Notes under the pieces: model-generated
Told to the model about the DNA's origin: nothing
The model's database searches: none
Seen by the model: the letters and a program-made list of their open reading frames with translations, nothing else
DNA from: Kitasatospora albolonga
Lineage (GTDB): Bacteria; Actinomycetota; Actinomycetes; Streptomycetales; Streptomycetaceae
Assembly: GCA_002082585.1 (NCBI GenBank)
Contig: CP020563.1
Span: forward strand, 1,048,001 to 1,112,000
DNA length: 64,000 bases
Reading direction: 5' to 3'
Part shown: positions 40,150-48,060 of the stretch, piece after piece
Position numbering within the stretch: position 1 is the stretch's first letter
Layout of the letters: each line of letters opens with the position of its first letter
Program-made: the position numbers and the translations under genes

Positions 40150-41604
40150 ATGGCATCTCCCCCGGCCGCCCTTCGCCGTCGTGTTCCCGTCTGGCTGATC
40201 CCGGTGCTGTGGACGGTGGCCCTCGGTCTGTGGGGGCTCTCCCGGCAGAACAGCCTGTGGCGGGACGAGGCCGCGACCTGGCAGGTGGCCCAGCGCTCCA
40301 CCGCCGAGACGGTGCACCTGCTGGGGAACGTCGATGTCGTCCACGGGTGCTACTACCTGCTGATGCACGGGCTGTTCGAGTGCTTCGGCCCCGGTACCAC
40401 CACCCTGCGGCTGCCGTCCGTGCTGGCCACGGCGGTGGCGGCGGCCTGTGTCGCGGTCATCGGCGAGCGCTTGGCCGGGAAGCAGGCGGGTCTGGCGGGC
40501 GGGCTGGTCCTCGGGCTGCTCCCGGCGGTGCAGTTCTACCTCCAGGAGGGGCGGCCGTACGCGCTGGTCGCGGCCGGGGCCGGAATCTCCACCCTGCTGC
40601 TCGTGACCGCGCTCCAGGGGCGGGCGCGGACCGCGCACTGGATCGCGTACGGCTCCGCCGTCCTGGCGTGCGCGCTGCTGAACTGGCTCTCGCTGATGAT
40701 CCTGCCCGCGCATCTGGTGACCCTGCTGTGGACGCGGGCCGGACGCGAGGTGTGGTCCCGGTGGGCCGTGGCCTCCGCCACCGCCACGGCGGGTGCGCTG
40801 CCGTTGGTCCTCTTCAGCCGCGGCCAGTCCGGGCAGGTGTCGTGGATACCGCCCCTGACCTGGCACATGCTGATCGGCCCGGCGGTCCTGCTGGCGATCG
40901 GCGGCCTCGGCGCACTGCTGGACCGCCCCCGGACGGGACAGCTGTCGGTGGCGGCGGTCGGGCTGCCGCTGCTGGCGGTGCCCCAGCTCGGCCTCCTCGG
41001 CCTGTCCCTGGTCCAGCCGCTCTTCCTGGACCGGTACGTCCTCTTCAGCCTGCTGGGCCTCGCCCTGCTGATCGGTACCACCGTCGGCCGGGCCGTGCGG
41101 GCGGCCGGAACCCGGTTCCCCCGGGCGTCGGTCTGGGTCCTCCCCGCGGTGGTCGCCGTGGCGGCGGTGGGGCTGCTGCCGCAGTCGCTGGCCAAGCGGT
41201 CCCCGGAGAGCCGGGTCGACGACGTACTGGCCATAGCGTCGGACGTACGGAGGATGAAGGCGCCCGGCAGCGCGGTGCTGTTCCTGCCCGCGGCCCGCCG
41301 GGACACCGCGTCCGTCTCCCCCGACGCGTTCTCCGGCCTGCGGGACATCGCCCTGGAGCAGAGCCCGAAGGACTCCGGAACGCTGAAGGGCGTGGAGGCC
41401 GACGCCGACCGCATACGCACCGCGATGCTGGCCCAGCGGCGGATACTGCTGGTGACCGACGCACCCCGGGTGGCACGGCCGGTGCGGGGCGCCCGGGACC
41501 GGACGAAGGCCGCCGTGCTGGAGAAGTACTTCGCGGTGGTGGGTGACCAGCAGGTACGCGGCCGGAGGGTGACGGTGTACGAGCGGCGGGCACCGGCCGG
41601 ATGA
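40150..41604 (+). CDS. GT-C type membrane glycosyltransferase (GT39/ArnT-like)
   Basis: 484 residues from ATG 40150; GTG 40063 would add 29 poor residues. The N terminus holds a first membrane helix followed by SLWRDEAATW, whose Asp-Glu pair is the acidic catalytic motif typical of GT-C enzymes that use polyprenyl-phosphate sugars. About nine to ten hydrophobic segments follow, up to about residue 350, and then a soluble C-terminal domain. The likely role is transfer of a sugar to a membrane or secreted acceptor on the outer face. It lies 323 nt past the radical SAM gene, across repeats, so a role in the cluster is doubtful. The acceptor is unknown. Confidence 0.75.
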   Translation: MASPPAALRRRVPVWLIPVLWTVALGLWGLSRQNSLWRDEAATWQVAQRSTAETVHLLGNVDVVHGCYYLLMHGLFECFGPGTTTLRLPSVLATAVAAACVAVIGERLAGKQAGLAGGLVLGLLPAVQFYLQEGRPYALVAAGAGISTLLLVTALQGRARTAHWIAYGSAVLACALLNWLSLMILPAHLVTLLWTRAGREVWSRWAVASATATAGALPLVLFSRGQSGQVSWIPPLTWHMLIGPAVLLAIGGLGALLDRPRTGQLSVAAVGLPLLAVPQLGLLGLSLVQPLFLDRYVLFSLLGLALLIGTTVGRAVRAAGTRFPRASVWVLPAVVAVAAVGLLPQSLAKRSPESRVDDVLAIASDVRRMKAPGSAVLFLPAARRDTASVSPDAFSGLRDIALEQSPKDSGTLKGVEADADRIRTAMLAQRRILLVTDAPRVARPVRGARDRTKAAVLEKYFAVVGDQQVRGRRVTVYERRAPAG

Positions 41605-41685
41605 CGGGCGGAGCCCCGGGCCGGGACGGCGTACTACGGATACGGGCCGGGGAACTCCGCCGCGCTACCGCCCGCTACCCGCCCC

Positions 41686-42477
41686 CTACCGCCCGCGCGG
41701 CTTTCCGCGCTTGCCGCCACCGGCCTTGGGGGCGCCCGCGCGTCGGCCGCCGCCGCTCTGCTTACCGCCGGGTGCGGGCTTGCGCCCGGAGCCGCCCGCC
41801 GTACCGGCCCGCTTGGCCTTCGCCTTCGCCTTCTCCTTGGCCGTCGGCTGCGGAGGGGTGGCCGCGCGGCCCCGGGTGCTGTTGACCGTGCGCCCCCGGA
41901 CGATGCCGATGAACTCCTCCACCAGGTCGGGGGTGGGCTCCGCCTGCGGCCACGACAGGGCGACGCGGGACTCGGGGGCTTCCAGGACCGGCCGGTAGGT
42001 GAGGTCCTTGCGGTGGTGCAGACGGGCCAGGGACTGCGGGACGAGGAGCACGCCCACACCCGCCGCCACCAGCTCGATCGCGTCCGCCGTGGTGGCCGGG
42101 CGCTCGATCGCGGGGCGGCCGGGGAGGGCCTCCCAGTCCAGGACGTCGTCGAGCGGGTGCAGGACGGTCTCGTCGGCCAGATCGGGGAGCGTGACCTCCT
42201 CCGCGGCCGTGGCGGCGTGGTCCTTGGGGATCACGACGACGGTCGTCTCGGTGTAGAGGGGGATCGCGCTGAGGACGTCCCGGTCGACCGGGAGCCGTAC
42301 GAGCCCGGCCTCCGCACCGCCGTCCGCCAGCAGCGGGCCGGCCTCGGCTGCGGGGACCTGGACGAGCTCCAGGGGGGTGCCGGGCAGCCGCTCGTGCCAG
42401 ACCCTCACCCACTTGGTGGGCGTCACGCCGGGGACGTACGCGAGCCTGAAGGATGAGGGGATGTCCGAGCCTGTCAC
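41686..42477 (-). CDS. LysR-type substrate-binding-domain protein without HTH
   Basis: 263 residues from GTG 42477. Residues about 10-200 match the effector-binding domain of LysR regulators (LVRLPVDRDVLSAIPLY and LVAAGVGVLLVPQS segments). The N-terminal DNA-binding helix-turn-helix is missing. The last 60 residues are Lys/Arg/Gly-rich and probably bind nucleic acid or are disordered. It is divergent from the DUF5997 gene 95 nt away, an arrangement I recall as common in Streptomyces. It may bind a ligand and act through the basic tail. Its function is unknown. It converges on the glycosyltransferase gene with an 81-nt gap in which I see no clear terminator. Confidence 0.85.
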   Translation of the reverse strand: MTGSDIPSSFRLAYVPGVTPTKWVRVWHERLPGTPLELVQVPAAEAGPLLADGGAEAGLVRLPVDRDVLSAIPLYTETTVVVIPKDHAATAAEEVTLPDLADETVLHPLDDVLDWEALPGRPAIERPATTADAIELVAAGVGVLLVPQSLARLHHRKDLTYRPVLEAPESRVALSWPQAEPTPDLVEEFIGIVRGRTVNSTRGRAATPPQPTAKEKAKAKAKRAGTAGGSGRKPAPGGKQSGGGRRAGAPKAGGGKRGKPRGR

Positions 42478-42560
42478 GGCTCCAGGCTACCGCCAGGCGG
42501 TCGGCCGCCCCGCCGCTGGCCGGCCGCGGGTGCGTGGTCGGAGGTATGTCCTGTGGTCGA

Positions 42561-42566
42561 TACCCT
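42561..42566 (+). promoter_or_regulatory. -10-like TACCCT 6 nt before the DUF5997 start (leaderless candidate)
   Basis: A TAnnnT hexamer lies 6 nt upstream of ATG 42573 and no ribosome site is seen. This spacing is typical of leaderless actinomycete transcripts. Confidence 0.5.
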
Positions 42567-42572
42567 GGACCC

Positions 42573-42977
42573 ATGACGTCGCACAAGACCACCCAGACCA
42601 TGAAGCCCGCCACCGCGGCGAAGAAGCTGGGTGTGTACCTCCAGGCCACCCCCGCCGAGTTCCAGGAGGGTGCCGTCTCGCGCACCGAGCTCAACGCCCT
42701 CCAGACCGACCCGCCCGCATGGCTGGTCGAGCTGCGCCGCACCGGACCGCACCCCCGTCCGGTGGTCGCGGCGAAGCTCGGCGTCTCCATCGCGGGGCTC
42801 GCCCGGGGCGGGGTCACCGAGGCCCTCACCACCGAGCAGATCGACGCCCTCAAGGACGAGATGCCCGAATGGCTCCAGAAGGAGCGGGCCACCCAGGCGG
42901 AGGTCCGCAAGGAGGCCGCCCGGATCAAGGAGCGCAACGCGGAGCGGGCCGCACAGTCCGACGCAGAGCGCGCCTGA
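42573..42977 (+). CDS. DUF5997 family protein
   Basis: 134 residues from ATG 42573. The protein begins MTSHKTTQTMKPATAAKKLG and has a compact helical domain with PPAWLVELRRTGPHPRPVVAAKL, which I recognise as DUF5997. The C-terminal third is a charged helix (KERATQAEVRKEAARIKER) that may form a coiled coil. No catalytic residues are evident. It may bind DNA, given the HTH-like helices around residues 45-80, but this is speculative. It is divergent from the LysR-substrate-domain protein, which may regulate or be regulated with it. It appears to lack a Shine-Dalgarno sequence, and a -10-like hexamer sits 6 nt before the start. Confidence 0.85.
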   Translation: MTSHKTTQTMKPATAAKKLGVYLQATPAEFQEGAVSRTELNALQTDPPAWLVELRRTGPHPRPVVAAKLGVSIAGLARGGVTEALTTEQIDALKDEMPEWLQKERATQAEVRKEAARIKERNAERAAQSDAERA

Positions 42978-43013
42978 GTCCCGTAAGCAACGGATACCGG
43001 GCCGCCCCGTCCG

Positions 43014-43553
43014 TCAGGGGCGGCGGCCCCGGCCCCGGGGGAACTGGCCCAGGCCGACCGCGCGGTGGATCGTCCCGGCCAGTTCCCGCGCGTCCTCGGT
43101 GAACGTGTCCACCCGGATCTTCCGCGCGTTCCGGAGTTCGATGGTGAAGCCGAAGCCCACCCCCCGGGCCTCGGCCAGCAGGCTGCCGTCGTCGGCCGGG
43201 GCGGCGTCGATGCCCGCGATGTCCGTCCAGGGGATCAGGGTCGCGGTGCCCGCGACCCGGTGGGTCAGCCCCCGCTCATGGACGTCGAAGCACTGTTGCC
43301 TCGTACGTAACGCCTGCTTGAGCCGCCACCCTCCGAGACTCAGCCCGACCAGCCCCACCCCCAGCAGCAGGCCCGCCAGTTGGGGCGCGCCGTCGGTGGC
43401 GCCGAAGGAGGCGATGGTCACGGGTACGCCGAAGGCGAGGCCGACACCGCCGATGGCCAGCAGGATGCCGGCCAGCCGCAGGCGTCTGGCGCCGTCGGTG
43501 CGATGCTCCCGGACGAATCCCCCGAGCTCCCGCGCGGCCTCGGTGCGTCGCAT
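43014..43553 (-). CDS. PH-like membrane protein
   Basis: 179 residues from ATG 43553, which has GGGGGAG upstream; GTG 43577 would add eight residues but has a poor ribosome site. A short N-terminal cytoplasmic segment is followed by two membrane helices (about residues 25-75), then a soluble domain with alternating strands resembling a bacterial pleckstrin-homology-like domain, including LIPWTDIAGIDAAP and IELRNARKIRVDT. Its role is unknown; such proteins are often membrane-associated accessory factors. It is downstream of the cyclophilin on the same strand, across a 160-nt gap holding a 14-nt palindrome at 43681-43694. Confidence 0.7.
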   Translation of the reverse strand: MRRTEAARELGGFVREHRTDGARRLRLAGILLAIGGVGLAFGVPVTIASFGATDGAPQLAGLLLGVGLVGLSLGGWRLKQALRTRQQCFDVHERGLTHRVAGTATLIPWTDIAGIDAAPADDGSLLAEARGVGFGFTIELRNARKIRVDTFTEDARELAGTIHRAVGLGQFPRGRGRRP

Positions 43554-43715
43554 CGGCTCCCCCGCAGTCGTGGACACCTCAAATTTTACGAGCGGCGGGA
43601 GCGTGTGTCAGCGAAACGGCCGGGCACATGCGGACGGGCCCGCGGCCGGTCCGCCGACGCGCAGGTCGGGGAACGGCGTGCGACGGGCCCGTCGGATGTG
43701 CCGGATGCGGTTCGG

Positions 43716-44213
43716 TCAGAGAACGCCGGACTCGGCGATGGTGACCTTGGCGCTGGTACGGCCGCTGGAGGAGCCGAGGGCCTCGATCTTGCGGACCAGG
43801 GCCATGCTGTCGTCGTCGGCGACCTCGCCGAAGACGACGTGCTTGCCGTCGAGCCACGGGGTGAGCACCGTGGTGATGAAGAACTGCGAACCGTTGGTGT
43901 TCGGTCCGGCGTTGGCCATCGAGAGCAGGCCCACGCGGTCGTGCTTGAGCTTGAAGTTCTCGTCGGCGAACTTCTCGCCGTAGATGCTCTTGCCGCCGGT
44001 GCCGTCACCGCGGGTGAAGTCGCCGCCCTGGAGCATGAAGTCGGTGATGACGCGGTGGAAGGACGAACCGGCGTAGCCGAAACCCTTCTCGCCGGTGGCG
44101 AGCGCGCGGAAGTTCTCCGTCGTCTTGGGGACGACGTCGTCGAACAGGTTGAACGTGATCCGCCCTGCGGGCGCGTCGTCGATGGTGATGTCGAAGTAGA
44201 CCTTGGTTGTCAT
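43716..44213 (-). CDS. Peptidyl-prolyl cis-trans isomerase, cyclophilin type
   Basis: 165 residues from ATG 44213 with AGGAT upstream. The single-domain cyclophilin fold is complete, with catalytic [19 protein letters not shown], and [11 protein letters not shown] and [13 protein letters not shown] strands, including the Trp that binds cyclosporin. It has no signal peptide, so it acts in the cytoplasm on proline isomerisation in folding proteins. It is a conserved single gene rather than part of the cluster. The upstream gene at 44319-44894 is on the same strand with about 105 nt between. A 14-nt palindrome follows the stop at 43681-43694. Confidence 0.97.
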   Translation of the reverse strand: MTTKVYFDITIDDAPAGRITFNLFDDVVPKTTENFRALATGEKGFGYAGSSFHRVITDFMLQGGDFTRGDGTGGKSIYGEKFADENFKLKHDRVGLLSMANAGPNTNGSQFFITTVLTPWLDGKHVVFGEVADDDSMALVRKIEALGSSSGRTSAKVTIAESGVL

Positions 44214-44318
44214 GGTGACATCCTCACATTCCTGGCAACCGCAGGGGAAACCCGGGTTGGGTCGACACTGCGGAATGCTCTGTTCCGACCACCTCCGGAG
44301 CACCGGAGTCAACCGGAG

Positions 44319-44894
44319 TCAGCGGATGCCGGACTCCAGGCTCAGGCTCCAGCGGCCGGGCGAGCCCGCGAGCGTGATGGTGGAGAGCGGGCGGACGTCG
44401 ATGTTCCAGTACGCCGTCGGCGGCACGTTCAGCGCGTAGACGAGGGCGGCGCGGATCACGGCGGGTTCGGCGACCGCGACGATGAGGCCGTCGCAGGCCG
44501 GGCGGGTGTCCAGCCAGCCCCCGATCCGCCCGATGAAGCCGAGGAGGGGCTCCCCGCCGTGCGGGGCGCTGCCCGGGTCGGCGAACCAGGCGTCGACGGC
44601 GGCCGGTTCACGGGCGGCCACCTCGGCCAGGGTCATCCCGCGCCAACGCCCCATGTCGCAGTCGCGCAGGGCGGGCTGGGCCATCGGGGCGTAGCCGAGC
44701 GCGTCGCCGGTGGCACGGCTGCGCGGGGTGGGCGAGCAGTAGCGCAGTTCGGCCGCCCCGAGCGGAACCAGCGTGTGAGCGACGAGCTGCACCTCGTGCC
44801 AGCCCGCGTGATCGAGCGGCCGGTCGTCGTCGAAGCGCTCGGCCAGACGGGGCGAGGTACGCGCCGCCGCGACCAGGGTGACCCGATGCGTCAT
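44319..44894 (-). CDS. Histidine-phosphatase-fold protein lacking catalytic histidines
   Basis: 191 residues from ATG 44894. It has the shape of the phosphoglycerate mutase/histidine phosphatase family: a first strand VTLVAAARTS, a YCSPTPRSRATGDALG segment matching the second-arginine region, and VAVAEPAVIRAAL near the C terminus. The RHG motif of the first strand is replaced by AAR, and the late His of the family (VxxHxxxIR) is replaced by Glu. It therefore looks like a pseudophosphatase, possibly a ligand sensor or a protein with altered chemistry. It lies 105 nt upstream of the cyclophilin gene. The start is supported by the family N terminus rather than a strong ribosome site. Confidence 0.75.
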   Translation of the reverse strand: MTHRVTLVAAARTSPRLAERFDDDRPLDHAGWHEVQLVAHTLVPLGAAELRYCSPTPRSRATGDALGYAPMAQPALRDCDMGRWRGMTLAEVAAREPAAVDAWFADPGSAPHGGEPLLGFIGRIGGWLDTRPACDGLIVAVAEPAVIRAALVYALNVPPTAYWNIDVRPLSTITLAGSPGRWSLSLESGIR

Positions 44895-45067
44895 GGCCGG
44901 ATGGTGGTGCCGAACGCGTGTCCGGTCAAGAGGGCGCCGGTGGGCGGGGCCGGGGAAAGCGCCCGATCGGCGCCGGGTGCACGGCCCGTACGCGGGCTCC
45001 GCTCGGCCCAGGCACACCCCGCTCCCCCGGGCCCGCAGCCCGAACGCGCCCCGCCCGGCCCGCCCCG

Positions 45068-46528
45068 TCAGCTCCCGGGCGTCCCCAGCCCGTCGTACGC
45101 CGTACGGAGCCGGCGCACGCCCTCCGCGATCTCGGCCGCTCCGGAGACCGCCGCGAAGCTCAGCCGTACGTGCCCGGCCGGGGGTTCGGCGCAGAAGTAC
45201 GCGCTGCCCGGGGCGATGGCGACCGAGGCCCGCAGGGCGGCGGAGGTGAGGGCGGACTCGTCGGGGCCGGTTCCCGCGCCGGTCGCGGGGATGCGGAGCC
45301 AGAGGCTGCCGCCGCCCGCCGGGACGTGGGGCAGCGCGAGGGCGGGCAGGGCGGAGCGGAGGGCGGCGGCCATCACCGTACGGCGGTTCCGCAGCTCCGC
45401 CGCCACCGCCGACAGGTGGCGGCCCCAGGACGGGGAGCCGACGAGTTCGAGCGCGGCCTCCTGGAGCGGCCTCGGTACGAAGAAGCTGTCGACGACCTGG
45501 ATGGCGCGGAGGCGTTCGAGGACCGGGCCCCGGGCGGCCAGGGCGCCGACCCGGAGGCTGGGCGAGGTGACCTTGGTGAGGGAGCAGACGTGGACGACCA
45601 CCCCGTCCGGGTCCTCGGCGGCCAGCGGCGGCGGGAGCGGTCCGGCGTCCTCGTGGACGAGCCGCCGGGCGAAGTCGTCCTCGATGACGAACGCCCCGGC
45701 CGCCCGTGCGATCGCCAGCACCTCGGGTCTGCGGGCGGGGGCGAGGGTGGCCCCGGTGGGGTTCTGGAAGAGCGGCTGGGTGACGAGGACCCGGGCTCCG
45801 GTGGCGCGGAACGCGTCGGCGAGCAGCTCGGGGCGGACCCCGTCCGCGTCCATGGGGACCGGGATGGGCCGCAGCCCCGTGGCGCGGGCGACCGCGAGCA
45901 TCCCGGGGTAGGTGGGCGACTCGACGAGGACCGGGGCGCCGGGCGGGGCGAGGGCGCGCAGGGCGGTGGCCAGCGCGCTCTGGCCGCCCGCGGTGATGAG
46001 GACGTCGGCGCCGGAGACGGCGGGGCCGATCTCGCGGGCGAACCAGGAGCGCAGTTCGGGCAGCCCGTCCGTGGGCGGGCGGCCCCAGGCGCCGGGGCGG
46101 CGGCCGGCCCTCGCCAGCGCGGCGGAGAGGGCCCGCTCGGGCTGGAGGTCGGCGTGGAGATAGCCGCCGTTGAACTCGATGGTGCCGGGCGGTGGCGCGG
46201 CGAGGGTGGCCAGGACTCCGGAGGCGTCGACCGTACGGGGCACGACCTCGGGTCCGCCGTCGCCGCTGAGGGACACCTCCTGCCAGGACGTGTCACCGGG
46301 TGCGGGCACCTCGGCACGCGGTTCGGCCCGGAAGGCGCCGGAGCCGGGCCGGGTGGTGACGAGCCCCTCGGCCGCGAGCTGGGCGATGGCACGGGAGACG
46401 GTGACCGGGCTGACCCGGAACCGCTCGACGAGCGCACGACTGGACGGCAGCTTTCCACCAGGTGAGTAGCGGTTGAGCTCGGCCCGCAGGGAGGCGGCCA
46501 GTTCGGCGACGCTGCTACGCTCTTGCAT
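45068..46528 (-). CDS. MocR-type regulator (GntR HTH fused to aminotransferase domain)
   Basis: 486 residues from ATG 46528. An N-terminal GntR winged helix (about 5-75, LPSSRALVERFRVSPVTVSRAI) is joined to a fold-type I aminotransferase domain with TAGGQSALATAL, SPTYPGMLAVAR, and the PLP lysine Lys319 in SLTKVTSP. MocR proteins use PLP or aminated substrates as effectors and usually regulate a neighbouring gene. Here the neighbour is the divergent EamA transporter; their ATGs overlap by 2 nt. A -10-like TATCCT lies at 46542-46537, 8 nt upstream, with no ribosome site, so the transcript is probably leaderless. It may repress or activate both genes from the shared start region. Confidence 0.9.
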   Translation of the reverse strand: MQERSSVAELAASLRAELNRYSPGGKLPSSRALVERFRVSPVTVSRAIAQLAAEGLVTTRPGSGAFRAEPRAEVPAPGDTSWQEVSLSGDGGPEVVPRTVDASGVLATLAAPPPGTIEFNGGYLHADLQPERALSAALARAGRRPGAWGRPPTDGLPELRSWFAREIGPAVSGADVLITAGGQSALATALRALAPPGAPVLVESPTYPGMLAVARATGLRPIPVPMDADGVRPELLADAFRATGARVLVTQPLFQNPTGATLAPARRPEVLAIARAAGAFVIEDDFARRLVHEDAGPLPPPLAAEDPDGVVVHVCSLTKVTSPSLRVGALAARGPVLERLRAIQVVDSFFVPRPLQEAALELVGSPSWGRHLSAVAAELRNRRTVMAAALRSALPALALPHVPAGGGSLWLRIPATGAGTGPDESALTSAALRASVAIAPGSAYFCAEPPAGHVRLSFAAVSGAAEIAEGVRRLRTAYDGLGTPGS

Positions 46529-46548
46529 GAGAGCACAGGATAGCGCTA
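46511..46548. promoter_or_regulatory. Overlapping leaderless promoters and dyad at the MocR/EamA starts
   Basis: TACGCT (46516-46521) lies 5 nt before the EamA ATG; TATCCT (minus, 46542-46537) lies 8 nt before the MocR ATG. A GCTCT-N6-AGAGC dyad (46519-46534) is centred on the overlapping starts, and a TAGCGCTA palindrome is at 46541-46548. MocR operators would fit here. Confidence 0.55.
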
Positions 46549-47669
46549 CCGGTTCCGGAACGATAGCGGTCGACGGTGGTACGGAGACCGCCCCGGCCTC
46601 GGCCACAGCCCCGGCGCCGACCGCGGGCACCGCCCCGGCTCCGGGCACGACCCCACCCCCGTACGCGCCGCCTCACACCGCCGAGGCACCCGCCCTCCCC
46701 GGTACGGAGACCTCACCGACGCCCGGCACGGACACACCGGCACCCACCGCCAAGGACCCCGCCCGCCGCCAGGGCACGCTCCTCGCCGCACTCGGGGTCG
46801 TGGCGTTCTCGCTGACCTTCCCCTCCACCGCCTGGGGCCTGGAGAGCTTCGGCCCCTGGTCCCTCGTCGCCCTGCGCTCCACGCTCGCCGCCCTGATCGC
46901 GGGCGGCTTTCTGCTGGCCGTCCGGGCCCCGGTGCCCGAGCGCCGCCACTGGGGCGGGCTCGCGGTGGTGGCGGGCGGGGTGGTGGTGGGGTTCCCGCTG
47001 CTGACGACACTGGCCCTCCAGACCTCCACCACCTCGCACGCGGCCGTGGTCGTGGGGCTGCTGCCGCTGACCACGGCGGTGCTGGGGTCCCTGCGTACCG
47101 GGGAGCGCCCCTCCCGTACGTTCTGGGTCGCGGCCCTCGCCGGTGCGGCCGTCGTCATCGGCTTCACCGTGCAGCAGAGCGGCGGGGCCCTGGCCCCGGG
47201 CGATCTGTATCTCTTCGGCGCGCTGCTGGTCTGCGCGGCCGGGTACACCGAGGGCGGCCGGCTGGCGCGGGTGATGCCGGGGTGGCAGGTGATCGGCTGG
47301 GCGCTGATGCTGTGCCTGCCGTTCGCGGTGGCGGGCAGCGCGGTGGCCCTGCCGCTGGAGCCGGTCCACCTCACCGCCCACGGCGTCCTGGGCCTGGTCT
47401 GGGTGGCCGCCGGATCGACCTTCTTCGGGCTGTACGTCTGGTACAAGGGCATGGCCCGGATCGGTGTCCCCCGGGCCAGCCAACTCCAGCTCGCCCAGCC
47501 GCTGCTGACGCTCGCGTGGTCCGTCCTGCTGCTCGGCGAGGAGGTGTCGGCGGCGGCTCCCCTCGCGGCGGTCGCGGTGCTGGTGTGCATCGCCGCCACC
47601 CAGCGGACGGGCCGGAGCAGGGCGGCCCGGGCCCGGCGGGCAGGGGAAAGCGGGCCCGTACGGTCATAG
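46527..47669 (+). CDS. EamA-family (DMT) membrane transporter
   Basis: 380 residues from ATG 46527. The first 80 residues are a low-complexity Pro/Ala/Thr tail. Ten hydrophobic helices follow from about 82 to 350 in the two-repeat EamA pattern typical of drug/metabolite transporters. The ATG shares two bases with the divergent MocR start and has no ribosome site; it is the only ATG before the first helix. The transporter likely exports a small metabolite or amino acid whose level is sensed by the adjacent PLP-binding regulator, an inference from context. It is not obviously tied to the NRPS/PKS cluster. It is followed after 74 nt by the DUF1918 gene. Confidence 0.85.
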   Translation: MRAQDSATGSGTIAVDGGTETAPASATAPAPTAGTAPAPGTTPPPYAPPHTAEAPALPGTETSPTPGTDTPAPTAKDPARRQGTLLAALGVVAFSLTFPSTAWGLESFGPWSLVALRSTLAALIAGGFLLAVRAPVPERRHWGGLAVVAGGVVVGFPLLTTLALQTSTTSHAAVVVGLLPLTTAVLGSLRTGERPSRTFWVAALAGAAVVIGFTVQQSGGALAPGDLYLFGALLVCAAGYTEGGRLARVMPGWQVIGWALMLCLPFAVAGSAVALPLEPVHLTAHGVLGLVWVAAGSTFFGLYVWYKGMARIGVPRASQLQLAQPLLTLAWSVLLLGEEVSAAAPLAAVAVLVCIAATQRTGRSRAARARRAGESGPVRS

Positions 47670-47743
47670 ACTTGGCCGTACGGACACGCGGACACGCGGG
47701 ACATGCGGATACGCAGACCGCCACCCCGTGAGGAGGTCACCCC

Positions 47744-47953
47744 ATGGAGGCACACGCGGGCGACCGGCTGCTGATGCACGGCAGGACCGTGGGACAGCAC
47801 GACCGGGTCGCCGAGATCATCGAGGTACTCGGGGACGGGGGCGCTCCTCCGTACCGGCTCCGCTTCCCCGACGGCCATGAACACCTGATGTCCCCCGGAC
47901 CCGACAGCGTCGTCCAGCACATCGAGGCGCTCAGGGACCGGCCGCAGCAGTAG
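47744..47953 (+). CDS. DUF1918 family small protein
   Basis: 69 residues from ATG 47744 with GAGGAGGTCACCCC just upstream, a strong ribosome site. The DUF1918 pattern is clear: GDRLLMHGRTVGQHDRVAEI, then PYRLRFPDGHEHLMSPGPDS. These proteins are small beta-barrel SH3-like folds of unknown role that are common in actinomycetes. It is cytoplasmic and has no membrane segment. It lies after the EamA gene and converges on the hydrolase gene, with a 107-nt gap containing GC-rich inverted segments but no clear terminator. Confidence 0.92.
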   Translation: MEAHAGDRLLMHGRTVGQHDRVAEIIEVLGDGGAPPYRLRFPDGHEHLMSPGPDSVVQHIEALRDRPQQ

Positions 47954-48060
47954 CGAGGCAGCGGGGACAGGGACCGGGGTCCGAGCGGCCCCGGCCCCTC
48001 TCCTGCCGACTCAGTCCCGGCCCCTCCCCGGTCAGCGCGGCCCGGCCCCCGCCCCACGGA

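Noticed and set aside
43681-43694. 14-nt palindrome after the cyclophilin gene as a terminator
   Set aside because: A loop-free palindrome cannot fold into a stable hairpin with a proper loop; mentioned only in the neighbouring entries.
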